Assembly (NCBI GenBank): GCA_003176045.1
Contig: PSRM01000097.1
Location: 1 to 35,000 of the forward strand
Length of the DNA: 35,000 nt
Reading direction: 5' to 3'
Origin: Verrucomicrobiota bacterium
GTDB lineage: Bacteria; Verrucomicrobiota; Verrucomicrobiia; Limisphaerales; UBA8199
Within the stretch, counting starts at the first letter, position 1. Each line of letters starts with the position of its first letter. Below, one piece after another: positions 1 to 7,194 of this stretch. The notes under the pieces were generated by a model that was not told where the DNA came from, ran no database searches, and saw only the letters and a list, made by a program, of their open reading frames with translations. Made by a program: the position numbers and the translations under genes.

Positions 1-132
1 AACAAAAGCGACTTGCCACCAGACCATAGGACGTTTGCTTTGATAAAACACGAAGTAGGCCGCGCCGAGCATGAGGACGTCGCCAAGGAAGAAAGGCCAT
101 TTGGCGAGCTTGGAATCAAACAGAGCGCGCAT
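1..132 (-). CDS. Membrane protein, N-terminal part only (cut by window edge)
   Basis: The reverse strand opens with ATG at 132 and reads 44 codons without a stop to the window edge. The visible protein begins MRALFDSKLAKWPFFLGDVL. It has a hydrophobic stretch at about residues 12-34 and a Trp/Tyr-rich boundary, which suggests an inner-membrane helix close to the N-terminus. The rest of the gene lies outside the window. I do not recognise a family with certainty, and no function is assigned. Confidence 0.55.
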   Translation of the reverse strand, partial: MRALFDSKLAKWPFFLGDVLMLGAAYFVFYQSKRPMVWWQVAFV

Positions 133-335
133 TTCGGACTACTAGTGTAGCGCAAAAAGACCAGAGGCGGTCAAGGAGCAAAAAGCCGTTGGGGAAGGAG
201 CGCGGCATTTATGCCGCTTCACGCGCCGAACGCACGGAAGCGCCCGGGTTAACAGGTCCGTTCATCGCGCTACGGAAATTGAAGCGGCATAAATGCCGCG
301 CTCCTTCCGCCCTGTAGTCTTGTGGTCCTTTAGTC
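133..335. other. Intergenic spacer between divergent genes
   Basis: No gene is visible here. The spacer separates the leftward membrane gene from the rightward lipid-kinase-like gene, so it must hold promoters for both. Its centre is filled by a perfect 29-bp inverted repeat (193-308, listed separately). I see no convincing -35/-10 pair. Confidence 0.5.
193..308. repeat. Perfect 29-bp inverted repeat with 58-nt spacer
   Basis: The left arm 193-221 and the right arm 280-308 are exact reverse complements over 29 bp. Each arm contains its own smaller palindrome (GCGGCAT, two bases, ATGCCGC), so each arm could fold alone or pair with the other. The pattern GGAGCGCGG followed by a short self-complementary core recurs at 1349-1373. 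This suggests a dispersed palindromic element of REP or MITE type, not a simple terminator. Confidence 0.8.
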
Positions 336-1310
336 TTGCAGTCAACATACGGCGTGCGTACTTGCGTAATCTTCAATCCAGCGGCCAAAGGCGATAAGGC
401 GCGGCGGTTTCGCCGGCATCTGGACGCGTTCGCGGCTGAATGTGCCGTGAAATTGACCGGTGCGATCGGAGATGCGCGGCGACTGGCAGCAGAGGCCGTA
501 AAAGAAGGTTTTGAGACCATCGTTGCTGCCGGCGGAGATGGAACGGTCAACGAGGTGCTCAACGGTCTTGGGGATGTTCCCGAAGGGTTTGAGAAGGCGC
601 GACTGGCAGTCTTGCCGCTTGGGACGGTAAATGTGTTCGCTCGCGAACTGGGTCTGCGGCTCAAATTAAGAGCCGCATGGCAGATCATTCAAGCGGGGCG
701 TGAGATGCGCATAGATTTGCCAGCTATCAAGTGCGTGGATTGTAAGACAGCCGTCTCGTCTGCCCCAACCAATACCGGCCACTCAAGCCAGGGCAGGCGG
801 GACGCCAGCCCTACTTTGGAGCGGCGTTACTTTGCGCAGATGGCAGGTGCGGGATTGGATTCCCGGGCCGTGGAACTGGTCGAGTGGCAGATGAAAAAGA
901 GGATCGGCCCGCTTGCCTACGTGCTTGCCGGGCTGAAAGCCATGCGGATTGCGCCTTGTCAGATTACAGCTTCTGGCGGCGGACATTCTGTCTGCGGCCA
1001 ATTGGTCCTCGTCGGCAATGGCCTCCGTTACGGTGGAGAGTTCCGGCTCTTTCCAAAAGCCGACCTGCATGACGGCTTGATGGACGTGTGCGTGTTTCCC
1101 CGCGTCAATTGGCTCACGCTCCTGCGGTGCGCACCATCCCTGCTGGTGCGCGGGACAGCGCCTGAATCACTGACGGAGTGCTTTCAAACCCCCACACTCA
1201 CGGTCACCGCCATTGGAGCTATGCCGTTGCAGGCCGATGGAGAACTGATCGGCCACCTGCCTGCGACCTTCAGCGTCGAAAAATCAAAATTGCGGATTGT
1301 GGTGCCGTGA
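336..1310 (+). CDS. Diacylglycerol/lipid kinase family protein (YegS/DagK-type)
   Basis: The product (up to 324 aa) belongs to the DAGK catalytic family, which phosphorylates diacylglycerol or related lipids with ATP at the cytoplasmic membrane face. The nucleotide-binding motif GGDGTVNEVLNGL lies at about residues 66-78 and the second conserved block PLGTVNVFARELG at 94-106. The C-terminal beta-sandwich ends in a typical LQADGE block. The reported start is TTG at 336; GTG at 354, just before the first beta strand (VRTCVIFNP), is at least as likely. Residues about 131-163 form a Ser/Thr/Gly-rich stretch where the family normally passes directly to the [R]YFxxMAGxGxD strand. It looks like in-frame repeat DNA (see findings). 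A GT2 gene follows on the same strand, separated by a repeat island, so co-transcription is possible but unproven. Confidence 0.88.
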   Translation: MQSTYGVRTCVIFNPAAKGDKARRFRRHLDAFAAECAVKLTGAIGDARRLAAEAVKEGFETIVAAGGDGTVNEVLNGLGDVPEGFEKARLAVLPLGTVNVFARELGLRLKLRAAWQIIQAGREMRIDLPAIKCVDCKTAVSSAPTNTGHSSQGRRDASPTLERRYFAQMAGAGLDSRAVELVEWQMKKRIGPLAYVLAGLKAMRIAPCQITASGGGHSVCGQLVLVGNGLRYGGEFRLFPKADLHDGLMDVCVFPRVNWLTLLRCAPSLLVRGTAPESLTECFQTPTLTVTAIGAMPLQADGELIGHLPATFSVEKSKLRIVVP

Positions 1311-1313
1311 GTA

Positions 1314-1338
1314 GTGAAACGTGAAACGTGAAACGTGA
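1314..1338. repeat. GTGAAAC heptamer tandem array (left arm)
   Basis: About three and a half copies of the 7-bp unit GTGAAAC begin three bases after the stop codon of the lipid-kinase gene. A reverse-complement array at 1521-1550 bounds the same intergenic region, so the two form a large inverted repeat. Degenerate versions of the unit also occur at 5634-5660, 7196-7230 and 34723-34750. Confidence 0.85.
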
Positions 1339-1351
1339 CATAGGCGCAGGA

Positions 1352-1373
1352 GCGCGGACAGCCTTGTCCGCGC
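1352..1373. repeat. Small palindrome, 9-bp stem and 4-nt loop
   Basis: GCGCGGACA at 1352-1360 pairs perfectly with TGTCCGCGC at 1365-1373 around the loop GCCT. It shares the GGAGCGCGG lead-in with the 193-308 element. It could serve as a terminator stem for the upstream gene, but no T-run follows. Confidence 0.75.
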
Positions 1374-1397
1374 GGCCAAGCGAGAGGCTTTCTGTAC

Positions 1398-1468
1398 GGG
1401 ACGACGTAAGGAGTGCTTTTCCAGGACGCCGCATGAAAGCATGAAAGCCGGACTCCTTACGTCGTCCC
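1398..1468. repeat. 17-bp perfect inverted repeat inside the repeat island
   Basis: The arm 1398-1414 (GGGACGACGTAAGGAGT) is the exact reverse complement of 1452-1468. With one mismatch the pairing extends outward by several bases (TGTA...TACA). The 37-nt spacer holds a short direct repeat, GCATGAAA. The element is nested between the GTGAAAC arrays. Confidence 0.8.
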
Positions 1469-1520
1469 CTACAATCGCTTTGAGAAATTCAGGCATCAGC
1501 TCATCGTGGACCATTCCCTT

Positions 1521-1550
1521 CACGTTTCACGTTTCACGTTTCACGTTTCA
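1521..1550. repeat. GTTTCAC heptamer tandem array (right arm)
   Basis: Four tandem copies of the reverse complement of GTGAAAC, facing the array at 1314-1338. It is followed at once by the CTTTGCGT array at 1557-1583. Confidence 0.85.
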
Positions 1551-1556
1551 TCTGTC

Positions 1557-1583
1557 TCTTTGCGTCTTTGCGTCTTTGCGTTA
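1557..1583. repeat. CTTTGCGT tandem array overlapping the GT2 start region
   Basis: Three copies of CTTTGCGT ending in TTAA. The same motif in the opposite orientation (AACGCAAAGACGCAAAG) occurs twice at 21307-21443, and again in this orientation at 21574-21634. The longest possible reading frame of the downstream glycosyltransferase begins with a TTG inside this array. Confidence 0.85.
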
Positions 1584-2353
1584 AGATTCCGCCCGATTTG
1601 GATCCGAACATCTCCATCGTCGTTCCTCTACGCAATGAGGAAGCCAATGTGCTGGAACTGACGCGGCAGATTTTCGCTGCCTTCCTCGGCGAAACACAGC
1701 CGCTCGAACTGGTGCTCGTAGATGACGCGAGTACGGACGAAACTTGGCAGCGCATCCTCCAAGCGCAACGCACGGAGCCGCGGATTCGAGCCCTCCGCCA
1801 TGCATCGGGAGGCGGCCAAAGTGCGGCCCTTTGGACGGGCTTCCGGGCCAGCAAAGGAAGCATTATTTGCACTCTGGACGGAGATTTGCAGAACGATCCC
1901 GCGGACCTGCCCCGGTTAATGAAGGAATTGTCTTCATGCGACCTGGCCTGCGGTGTCAGACTTACACGCAGGGATAGCGGGCTTCGAAAGATTTCATCGG
2001 CTGTCGCCAGAACAGCGCGGCGAATCGCTCTCGGGGTTGATTTTCGTGATAGCGGCTGCAATCTGCGCGTGTTCCGGCGCGAGGTGCTGGAGACAATTCC
2101 GCCTTTCGACGGCTTCCACCGCTTTATGCCCATCCTGGCTGACGGCGCTGGCCTAAACGTTCGCGAAGTCCCGGTGAACCATCGCCCCCGCACCGCCGGC
2201 AAAACGAAGTACGGCGTCTGGAACCGCCTCGGCCGAGGCGTCCGCGACCTGGTGATGGTGGCGCTCTATAGAAAGAGGCAGTTGAGGCATATTCCGACAG
2301 AGGAGCACAAAACCCTCGTGAGCACAAAGCAGTCAGTAGTTAGTAGTCCGTAG
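1568..2353 (+). CDS. Family 2 glycosyltransferase (DPM1/polyprenyl-phosphate glycosyltransferase-like)
   Basis: The protein (up to 261 aa) transfers a sugar from a nucleotide donor, probably to a polyprenyl-phosphate lipid on the cytoplasmic face. GT-A fold markers are ISIVVPLRNEEANV near the N-terminus, the VDDASTDETW strand, and TLDGDLQNDP with its metal-binding DxD-like acidic cluster. A conserved block, RDSGCNLRVFRREVL, is typical of the DPM1-like clade. There is no C-terminal pair of membrane helices, so it is soluble or peripheral, like short DPM1-type enzymes. The start is unclear. TTG at 1568 lies inside the CTTTGCGT repeat, and TTG at 1598 begins just before the first beta strand and is my preference. 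The tail after about residue 240 (STKQSVVSSP) reads through low-complexity DNA. Confidence 0.85.
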   Translation: MRLCVKIPPDLDPNISIVVPLRNEEANVLELTRQIFAAFLGETQPLELVLVDDASTDETWQRILQAQRTEPRIRALRHASGGGQSAALWTGFRASKGSIICTLDGDLQNDPADLPRLMKELSSCDLACGVRLTRRDSGLRKISSAVARTARRIALGVDFRDSGCNLRVFRREVLETIPPFDGFHRFMPILADGAGLNVREVPVNHRPRTAGKTKYGVWNRLGRGVRDLVMVALYRKRQLRHIPTEEHKTLVSTKQSVVSSP

Positions 2354-2444
2354 TTCGTAGCAATTGAGATACGGCCCCGTATCGAATAGAACGCGCTGCG
2401 TTTATTGGTGTTTATTTGTGTGTGGTTATAGCTAAACTGTTCTC

Positions 2445-3125
2445 ATGAGTAGTTCTGTTAAGATTTTGAGGGTGGTAGGGCTGATCGTGGTGGTGATTAT
2501 AGCGGGCGTGGCCTTGGGATGGCTGGGCAGCCGAGCGAGTAAGACGCCAACCCCGGAGCCGCGCACGGCGAATCTGACGCAAACGCCGCCTGAACCGGTC
2601 GTGGTTCATGAAGATTCGACCAAAGCGTCTCCGAAAACGCTTAATCCGCAGGCGGTGTTACCGAGAACGAATCAGACGCTCGGTTCGACAACCTCAGTGG
2701 CGTCGGCCAATCAAATCACGAATTGGGAGGAGCGGTTGGAGCAGATACTGGCTCCGGAAGGCAAGGAATCGGACAAAGCGAAGCAATTGCTGGCGATTTT
2801 TCCGCGGGTGCCTTCGGAGGGGCAGGCCGAACTGGCGCAGCATTTGTGCAATCTTACTTCCGATCAGGATTATGGGCCGCTGGGCCAATATCTGACCAAC
2901 TCGGCCATGTCCGAGAGCGTGCTGGACGTTTTGATGAATGATTTGCTGAATCGGCCCAATAGCGTGAAACTGCCTTATCTTCTGGGCATTGCCCGACAGG
3001 AACAAAATCCGAAAGCAGGCGATGCCAAAGATTTATTGGAGCTGTTTCTGGAGGAAAACGACGGCAATGACTGGGCCAAGTGGCAGGCGAAGATGGACCA
3101 ATGGCTGAAGGATAATCCGGATTAA
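2445..3125 (+). CDS. Membrane-anchored protein of unknown function
   Basis: The 226-aa product has one N-terminal membrane helix at about residues 9-27 (LRVVGLIVVVIIAGVALGWL). A Pro/Thr-rich linker follows to about residue 90, then an alpha-helical C-terminal domain (about 92-226). The single helix without a clear signal-peptidase site suggests an inner-membrane anchor with the helical domain in the periplasm. The helical part is rich in Leu/Ala/Gln and could be a HEAT- or TPR-like solenoid of two or three repeats, which is inference. No family is recognised. The ATG start is well placed, but no strong ribosome binding site is visible. Confidence 0.7.
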   Translation: MSSSVKILRVVGLIVVVIIAGVALGWLGSRASKTPTPEPRTANLTQTPPEPVVVHEDSTKASPKTLNPQAVLPRTNQTLGSTTSVASANQITNWEERLEQILAPEGKESDKAKQLLAIFPRVPSEGQAELAQHLCNLTSDQDYGPLGQYLTNSAMSESVLDVLMNDLLNRPNSVKLPYLLGIARQEQNPKAGDAKDLLELFLEENDGNDWAKWQAKMDQWLKDNPD

Positions 3126-3129
3126 AAAA

Positions 3130-3181
3130 ACCAAACTCCAAACACCAAACTCCAAGGAAACTCCAAACATCAAACACCAAA
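3130..3181. repeat. Low-complexity CAAACTCCAAACACC repeat
   Basis: The space between the membrane-anchored gene and the acetyltransferase gene holds imperfect copies of CAAACTCCAAACACC with a roughly 7-8 bp rhythm. Related A-rich and T-rich blocks (TCAAAATCC, TTTGGAGTTTG) occupy 30884-31010. Confidence 0.75.
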
Positions 3182-3256
3182 GGCTGTCTGGAGCCGGTTC
3201 GGTCGTTGGCCGGTGGCGGGGCGTCCTTAAGTTACAGGCCTGCCGAGTCAGAGAGT

Positions 3257-3751
3257 TCAATTTCGCCGCCTTTTCCGTCCGCTAAACCTCTGAAGGATGT
3301 TTCTATTCATGCGCAGCAACCGCCAGTCTTTCATCACTTTCGCCCCCAATTTGCCGTAGAACCGCAGGGCTTTGCGGTTCCAGTTCAGGGCCATCCATTC
3401 GAATCGGCCGCAGTTGCGCTTGGCTCCGATCTGTGCGACGGCTTCAATGAGGCGGCGCCCGACCCCACGACGCCGGAACTTCGGGCGCACATAAACGTCG
3501 TCCAGCCAGATTCCTGGGCATCCGACGAAACTGGAGAAGGTGAAAAAATAGATGGCGTAACCGGCCAAATCTCCGTCGCAATCCGCGAGCAATGCGCCCG
3601 CTACGGGGCGTCGGCCGAAGAACGATTTGCGAAGTGACCCGACGGTTGCTTCTACTTCGGATTCCAACCGCTCGAATCCCGCCAGTTCACGAATGAGATC
3701 GAGGAGTTGCGGAAGACGTGAAGGCGTGATTTTGGAAACCCGGACTCTCAA
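3257..3751 (-). CDS. GNAT N-acetyltransferase, spermidine/spermine acetyltransferase (SSAT)-like
   Basis: The 164-aa protein matches the GNAT fold and transfers an acetyl group from acetyl-CoA to an amine. The acetyl-CoA pyrophosphate loop is RRRGVG (about residues 93-98), preceded by the strand WLDDVYVRPKF. The C-terminal block WNRKALRFYGKLGAKVMKDW followed by RLLRM closely follows the SSAT pattern WNxxxxxFYxxxGAxxxxxWRL. A polyamine or thialysine-type substrate is therefore plausible. The start is TTG at 3751, with GAAGGA about 10 nt upstream as ribosome binding site. It is a stand-alone gene: a large inverted repeat separates it from the upstream ppiD-like gene. The C-terminus is very basic (SGRKRRRN). 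Confidence 0.85.
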   Translation of the reverse strand: MRVRVSKITPSRLPQLLDLIRELAGFERLESEVEATVGSLRKSFFGRRPVAGALLADCDGDLAGYAIYFFTFSSFVGCPGIWLDDVYVRPKFRRRGVGRRLIEAVAQIGAKRNCGRFEWMALNWNRKALRFYGKLGAKVMKDWRLLRMNRNILQRFSGRKRRRN

Positions 3752-3782
3752 CTTGGCGTGATCCTTCAGAGGGCATGAAATA

Positions 3783-3871
3783 ATTGTAGCAGCCGAGGTA
3801 ACGAGGCTCTAATTTTTTGCACGCACTCGCACGCAAGAATTTCAGAGCCTCGTTACCTCGGCTGCTACAAT
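3783..3871. repeat. Perfect 28-bp inverted repeat (GTAGCAGCCGAGGTAACGAG family)
   Basis: The arms 3783-3810 and 3844-3871 are exact reverse complements over 28 bp around a 33-nt spacer. The left arm is followed by a run of six T and the right arm ends one base before the ppiD-like stop codon. It could therefore terminate that leftward gene. The left arm plus its T-run recurs as a solo copy at 29584-29618, and part of the right arm at 7342-7357, so it is a dispersed element. Confidence 0.88.
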
Positions 3872-3872
3872 C

Positions 3873-5555
3873 TCAGGACCGGTTGGCTGGAGGGGCCGAG
3901 CGCATGTTAGGCGGGGGCTGCCGCTGTTGCATGAAGGGGGTCTCACGCAAAGCGGTTGGGACTTCCTTGGTCAGCCACATATTGAAAGCCTCGGCTTCAC
4001 GGCGCTGGCGTTCAGCACGGGCGAAGCCCGGCAAATCCGCCATGACCTCGGCGTCGTTGATGGGCAGCTTGCCTTTGACAAACAGGATGATCCCGCCGTC
4101 CCGCGTCAATTGAAAATGGCTGACTTTGCCGGGGGGCGTGCGAAAAGCCAATTCCTTGAGGCCACCCTGGGAGTTGAGCTCAATATGGTCTTCGATGTCG
4201 GGCAAGGATTGGGTCGTGAAGGAGAAGGGCGGCAGCGACGTCGGTTTGAAACCGGCGTTGGTGCAGGCAGCGTCGAACGATTTGCCTTGGGCCATGGCGT
4301 TGGTGAGCGTGTCATAAAAACCGCGTCCCACCGACCGCGCCATGAGCATCGCCTGCACATATTTGTAGTCAGCCGTGACCTGGGCGCGAATTTTGTCCAG
4401 TGCCGGAATCTCGCTGTGGAGGCGATCTTTGAGCGCGATAATATAAAAACCGTCCTTTCCAGCGATCGGGCCGGTCACGGGTTCTTCTGACGAAAGCGAG
4501 AAAGCAGCTCGCGCAAAGTCGGACCCTACCTCCAGGTCTTTCGGACCATCCCGGCTGTCGAAAGGGGCGGTGACCCCTGTCGGAAAATTATTTGATTTGC
4601 CGCTTTGCTCGAGTATTGCTGCATTTGCATTAGTGATCGCCAGGACGGCCTCCGTGAAGGCGCTAGCAACCGGCTTAGCCAGGATCATGGCTCGTTCGTG
4701 AAGAATTTCTTTGCGCAGACCGATTTTGGCTTCCTCCAGCGTCTTGCCGAAGCGCGTATAATTCGTGTTGCGTTCGAAATATGTCTTCACCTCTTCGGCA
4801 ATGTTTGTTGATTGCGCCTCGGCTTTGGCCAGGTAATTCGATTCAGGAACTTTTACGTAGGCCACTTGCACACGCTCGGGCACGCGGTAGTTCGCCTGCT
4901 GATTCGTGTAGAATTGCATGACCATGTCGGGTGTAACTGTCACTTTGTCCATGTAATTGGAGGCTTCGAACACGACTGCCTGGGTGGCCAGCTCCTGGTG
5001 CAAGCGCACGTAAAGCGCTTTGGTCTCTTCGGGTGTGATCAGCTTCCCGGCCAAACCGATGGCCGCCTGCAGTTGCATCAGCCCAAGATAATGCCGGGCG
5101 AATCGGTCCAAATCGTCGAGCGTCGCTCCGGCTTGCGGCTTGAGCACTTTTTCCTCAAAAACAGTTGGAGAACTGATGCCGCGGTTGGCGAAGTTGCTCA
5201 GGATCGCGCGCTCGACTTCGGCCGCCGCCTGGTCGCTGACATAAATACCCATGCGCTCCTGCTGTTGGACATAGAAGAGCCAGAGATACTGCTCCCGCAT
5301 GATGTAATCATTGTCCGGCATCCGGCCGAAGGTGCCGGGAGAAAAGAAATAGCGCAGGATGACTTCGCGCTGGGCCTTGTACAAATCATCGGCCTTGATG
5401 CGCTCGCCGCTAATCGAGCCGTAATTAACCGATCCTGTTCCCTGCCCGCGCTGGCTGCGCGTGTAAGGGGAAAAATAAATAACGAAGCTGATGACGGTCA
5501 GCGTGATAATCACCGCCCACAACCACGTTTGATGCTTGCGAATAGTGCCGAACAT
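3873..5555 (-). CDS. PpiD/SurA-like peptidyl-prolyl cis-trans isomerase, membrane anchored
   Basis: The 560-aa product resembles PpiD: an N-terminal inner-membrane helix (about residues 10-29) and a long periplasmic region. A SurA-N-like chaperone part comes first, then a parvulin-type domain whose strand GPIAGKDGFYIIALKDRL is visible near the middle. Its role would be folding of exported and outer-membrane proteins. I chose ATG at 5555 (MFGTIRKHQTWLW), because the further upstream start adds nine residues without the usual basic start of PpiD. The C-terminus is Gln/Pro-rich and disordered (MQQRQPPPNMRSAPP). Sequence identity to classical parvulins is low, so isomerase activity is uncertain; a pure chaperone role is the alternative. 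Confidence 0.8.
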   Translation of the reverse strand: MFGTIRKHQTWLWAVIITLTVISFVIYFSPYTRSQRGQGTGSVNYGSISGERIKADDLYKAQREVILRYFFSPGTFGRMPDNDYIMREQYLWLFYVQQQERMGIYVSDQAAAEVERAILSNFANRGISSPTVFEEKVLKPQAGATLDDLDRFARHYLGLMQLQAAIGLAGKLITPEETKALYVRLHQELATQAVVFEASNYMDKVTVTPDMVMQFYTNQQANYRVPERVQVAYVKVPESNYLAKAEAQSTNIAEEVKTYFERNTNYTRFGKTLEEAKIGLRKEILHERAMILAKPVASAFTEAVLAITNANAAILEQSGKSNNFPTGVTAPFDSRDGPKDLEVGSDFARAAFSLSSEEPVTGPIAGKDGFYIIALKDRLHSEIPALDKIRAQVTADYKYVQAMLMARSVGRGFYDTLTNAMAQGKSFDAACTNAGFKPTSLPPFSFTTQSLPDIEDHIELNSQGGLKELAFRTPPGKVSHFQLTRDGGIILFVKGKLPINDAEVMADLPGFARAERQRREAEAFNMWLTKEVPTALRETPFMQQRQPPPNMRSAPPANRS

Positions 5556-5704
5556 AAGATTTAGACTAAACCACGAACGCACAGCATAAGTGGCTTTGGG
5601 CCATGGGGCAAATGGAAAGAAGGGGGTGTGGGGTGTGAAACGTGAAGCGTGAAACGTGATTTCTCCGCTCGCGTGCGGTTTACCAGCCGGGCGCTTGCCC
5701 CGCC
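5556..5704. other. Spacer with degenerate GTGAAAC array
   Basis: No gene is visible. At 5634-5660 there is a degenerate GTGAAAC/GTGAAGC array of the same family as at 1314-1338. The promoter for the ppiD-like gene should lie here unless it is read through from the two small upstream genes. Confidence 0.5.
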
Positions 5705-5935
5705 TCAGGCCCGGGGCGGCATTGAACTGGGCTTCTTATCCTGCGCGTGCCGCCATTGCTTGTGGGCGAAGTCCACTGCCTGGATGAGCCGTTCGCGAGT
5801 AACACCGGGGAAGCGAGCAAGGACAGCCTCGATCTTGGCCTGGAACGCAGCTTCGAGCGCATCAGCCTCCTGACCACGTCTGGCCTGAATTACTGCCTCC
5901 AAGGCCAGAAGCAGAGCCTCCAGATCCGGGTTCAT
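5705..5935 (-). CDS. Small helical protein of unknown function
   Basis: This 76-aa protein is almost entirely predicted helix: MNPDLEALLLALEAVIQARR, then QEADALEAAFQAKIEAVLARF, then ERLIQAVDFAHKQWRHA. Leu and Ala spacing would support a small helical hairpin or a coiled-coil partner. Its ATG overlaps the stop codon of the upstream gene in the sequence ATGA (5932-5935), so translation of the two is probably coupled. No family is recognised. Confidence 0.6.
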   Translation of the reverse strand: MNPDLEALLLALEAVIQARRGQEADALEAAFQAKIEAVLARFPGVTRERLIQAVDFAHKQWRHAQDKKPSSMPPRA

Positions 5936-6297
5936 CCCGGGAAGACTTCTCGGAGCACCTGTGTAGCTTCCCCTTCCGGTACTTGTTCGTGCACCATGCG
6001 CCAGGAATGTTCAAGTTGAACCAGACGGCCTCGTAGCTCGCTAGCGATGCGTTTATCCGGATAATCGGGATCTGAAGCGGTTAGATAGATGGCTCGACCG
6101 AAACGCAACAGCCATTTTAATGCCGTTCCGTGCTGCTCGATTTTGTCTGCGGCAGGCTTTCGTTGCCGGAGGATTTCACGTTGCTGCCAATCCAGGAATC
6201 TCTGGCAGATCTCGGACCAGCGGCTCACCTGCTCCCAGGCGGATTCTTGAAGGGAGAAATCGGCTGTTGCCAAACCAGAAGGCTGGGCTGCATTCAT
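5932..6297 (-). CDS. Unknown protein, first gene of an overlapping pair
   Basis: The 121-aa product is rich in Trp, Gln, Glu and Arg and contains several amphipathic helices (WEQVSRWSEICQRFLDWQQR, then IEQHGTALKWLLRFGRAIYL). There is no signal peptide or membrane helix, so it should be cytoplasmic. I chose ATG at 6297 (MNAAQPSG). A longer frame reaches 6345, but that would run towards the divergent aldo/keto reductase start. The gene overlaps the next one by 4 bp. Function is unknown; with its small helical partner it may form a complex, which is inference from the coupling only. Confidence 0.55.
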   Translation of the reverse strand: MNAAQPSGLATADFSLQESAWEQVSRWSEICQRFLDWQQREILRQRKPAADKIEQHGTALKWLLRFGRAIYLTASDPDYPDKRIASELRGRLVQLEHSWRMVHEQVPEGEATQVLREVFPG

Positions 6298-6360
6298 AAG
6301 AGTACTGTGCTTCCAACAGTCCCAGTTGACAAGGCCCGAAAGCAAGCCGACAACTCTCTA

Positions 6361-7194
6361 ATGCAAACCGTCACTCTGCCCTGCGGCGAACGCGTGCCGG
6401 CGTTTGGAATGGGCACGTGGCATTTCGGGGACGATGCACGGACGCGGCAGCAGGAGATCGCAACTCTCCGATTGGGCTTGGACCTCGGGGCCCGCCTCAT
6501 TGATACGGCGGAGATGTATGGCGGCGGACGGGCCGAGGAAATCGTGGGCGAGGCGATTCGGGACCGGCGCGATGAAGTGTTTCTGGTTAGCAAGGTCTTG
6601 CCGTCCCACGCCACTCGCCACGGAACCAAGGCGGCTTGCGAGCGGAGCCTCCGGTTTCTCAAGACGGACAGGATAGACCTTTATCTATTGCACTGGCACG
6701 AGAGCGTACCCGTCTTGGAAACGATTGCCGGGTTCAAGGATCTTCAGCGGGAGGGCAAGATCCGGCATTTCGGGGTCAGCAACCTGGATTTGGACGAGAT
6801 GAAAGAGTGGTGGACGACTCCGGGCGGAGACCAGGCGCAGACAAATCAACTTCTTTACAACCTGGTGCGGCGCGGGATCGAGTGGGACCTCTTGCCCTGG
6901 CTGAGGGAACACAAAATTCCGGTAATGGCTTATTCACCGATCGAGCAGGCGCAATTGGTCGCGGATAAGAGACTGATTGGATTTGCGCGGCATCACGGAA
7001 TGACCACGGCGCAAGCGGCGCTAGGCTGGTTGTTGTCGAAAAAGGACGTAATCGTGATCCCGAAAACAAGCAACCCAGAACGGTTGAAGGAGAACTTCGG
7101 CGCGCTCGAGCATCCGTTGAGCAAGGCGCAGATAGCGGAGCTTGAGGAACTTTTTCCAGCGCCGAAAGAGCCGAAGGGACTGGAAATGCTGTGA
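6361..7194 (+). CDS. Aldo/keto reductase (YeaE-like)
   Basis: The 277-aa enzyme is an NADPH-dependent carbonyl reductase of the AKR superfamily. The catalytic tetrad is visible: Asp and Tyr in LIDTAEMYGGG (about residues 45-55), Lys in FLVSKVLPS and His in LYLLHWHES. The cofactor-binding C-terminal block is VIPKTSNPERLKEN. The length is slightly below the usual 270-330 aa. ATG at 6361 gives the canonical first strand (MQTVTLPCGERVPAFGMGTW); the longer frame upstream overlaps the divergent gene and reads no family sequence. The 63-bp gap to the divergent gene at 6297 should hold both promoters. Substrate is not determined; a role in aldehyde or methylglyoxal detoxification is the usual suggestion for this subgroup. 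Confidence 0.9.
   Translation: MQTVTLPCGERVPAFGMGTWHFGDDARTRQQEIATLRLGLDLGARLIDTAEMYGGGRAEEIVGEAIRDRRDEVFLVSKVLPSHATRHGTKAACERSLRFLKTDRIDLYLLHWHESVPVLETIAGFKDLQREGKIRHFGVSNLDLDEMKEWWTTPGGDQAQTNQLLYNLVRRGIEWDLLPWLREHKIPVMAYSPIEQAQLVADKRLIGFARHHGMTTAQAALGWLLSKKDVIVIPKTSNPERLKENFGALEHPLSKAQIAELEELFPAPKEPKGLEML

Noticed and set aside
4812-5564. Plus-strand open frame of 250 codons opposite the ppiD-like gene
   Set aside because: Shadow of the PpiD-like coding sequence; composition is that of an antisense frame.
6130-6360. Upstream extension of the aldo/keto reductase frame
   Set aside because: Not family sequence and overlaps the divergent gene; ATG at 6361 starts the canonical first strand.
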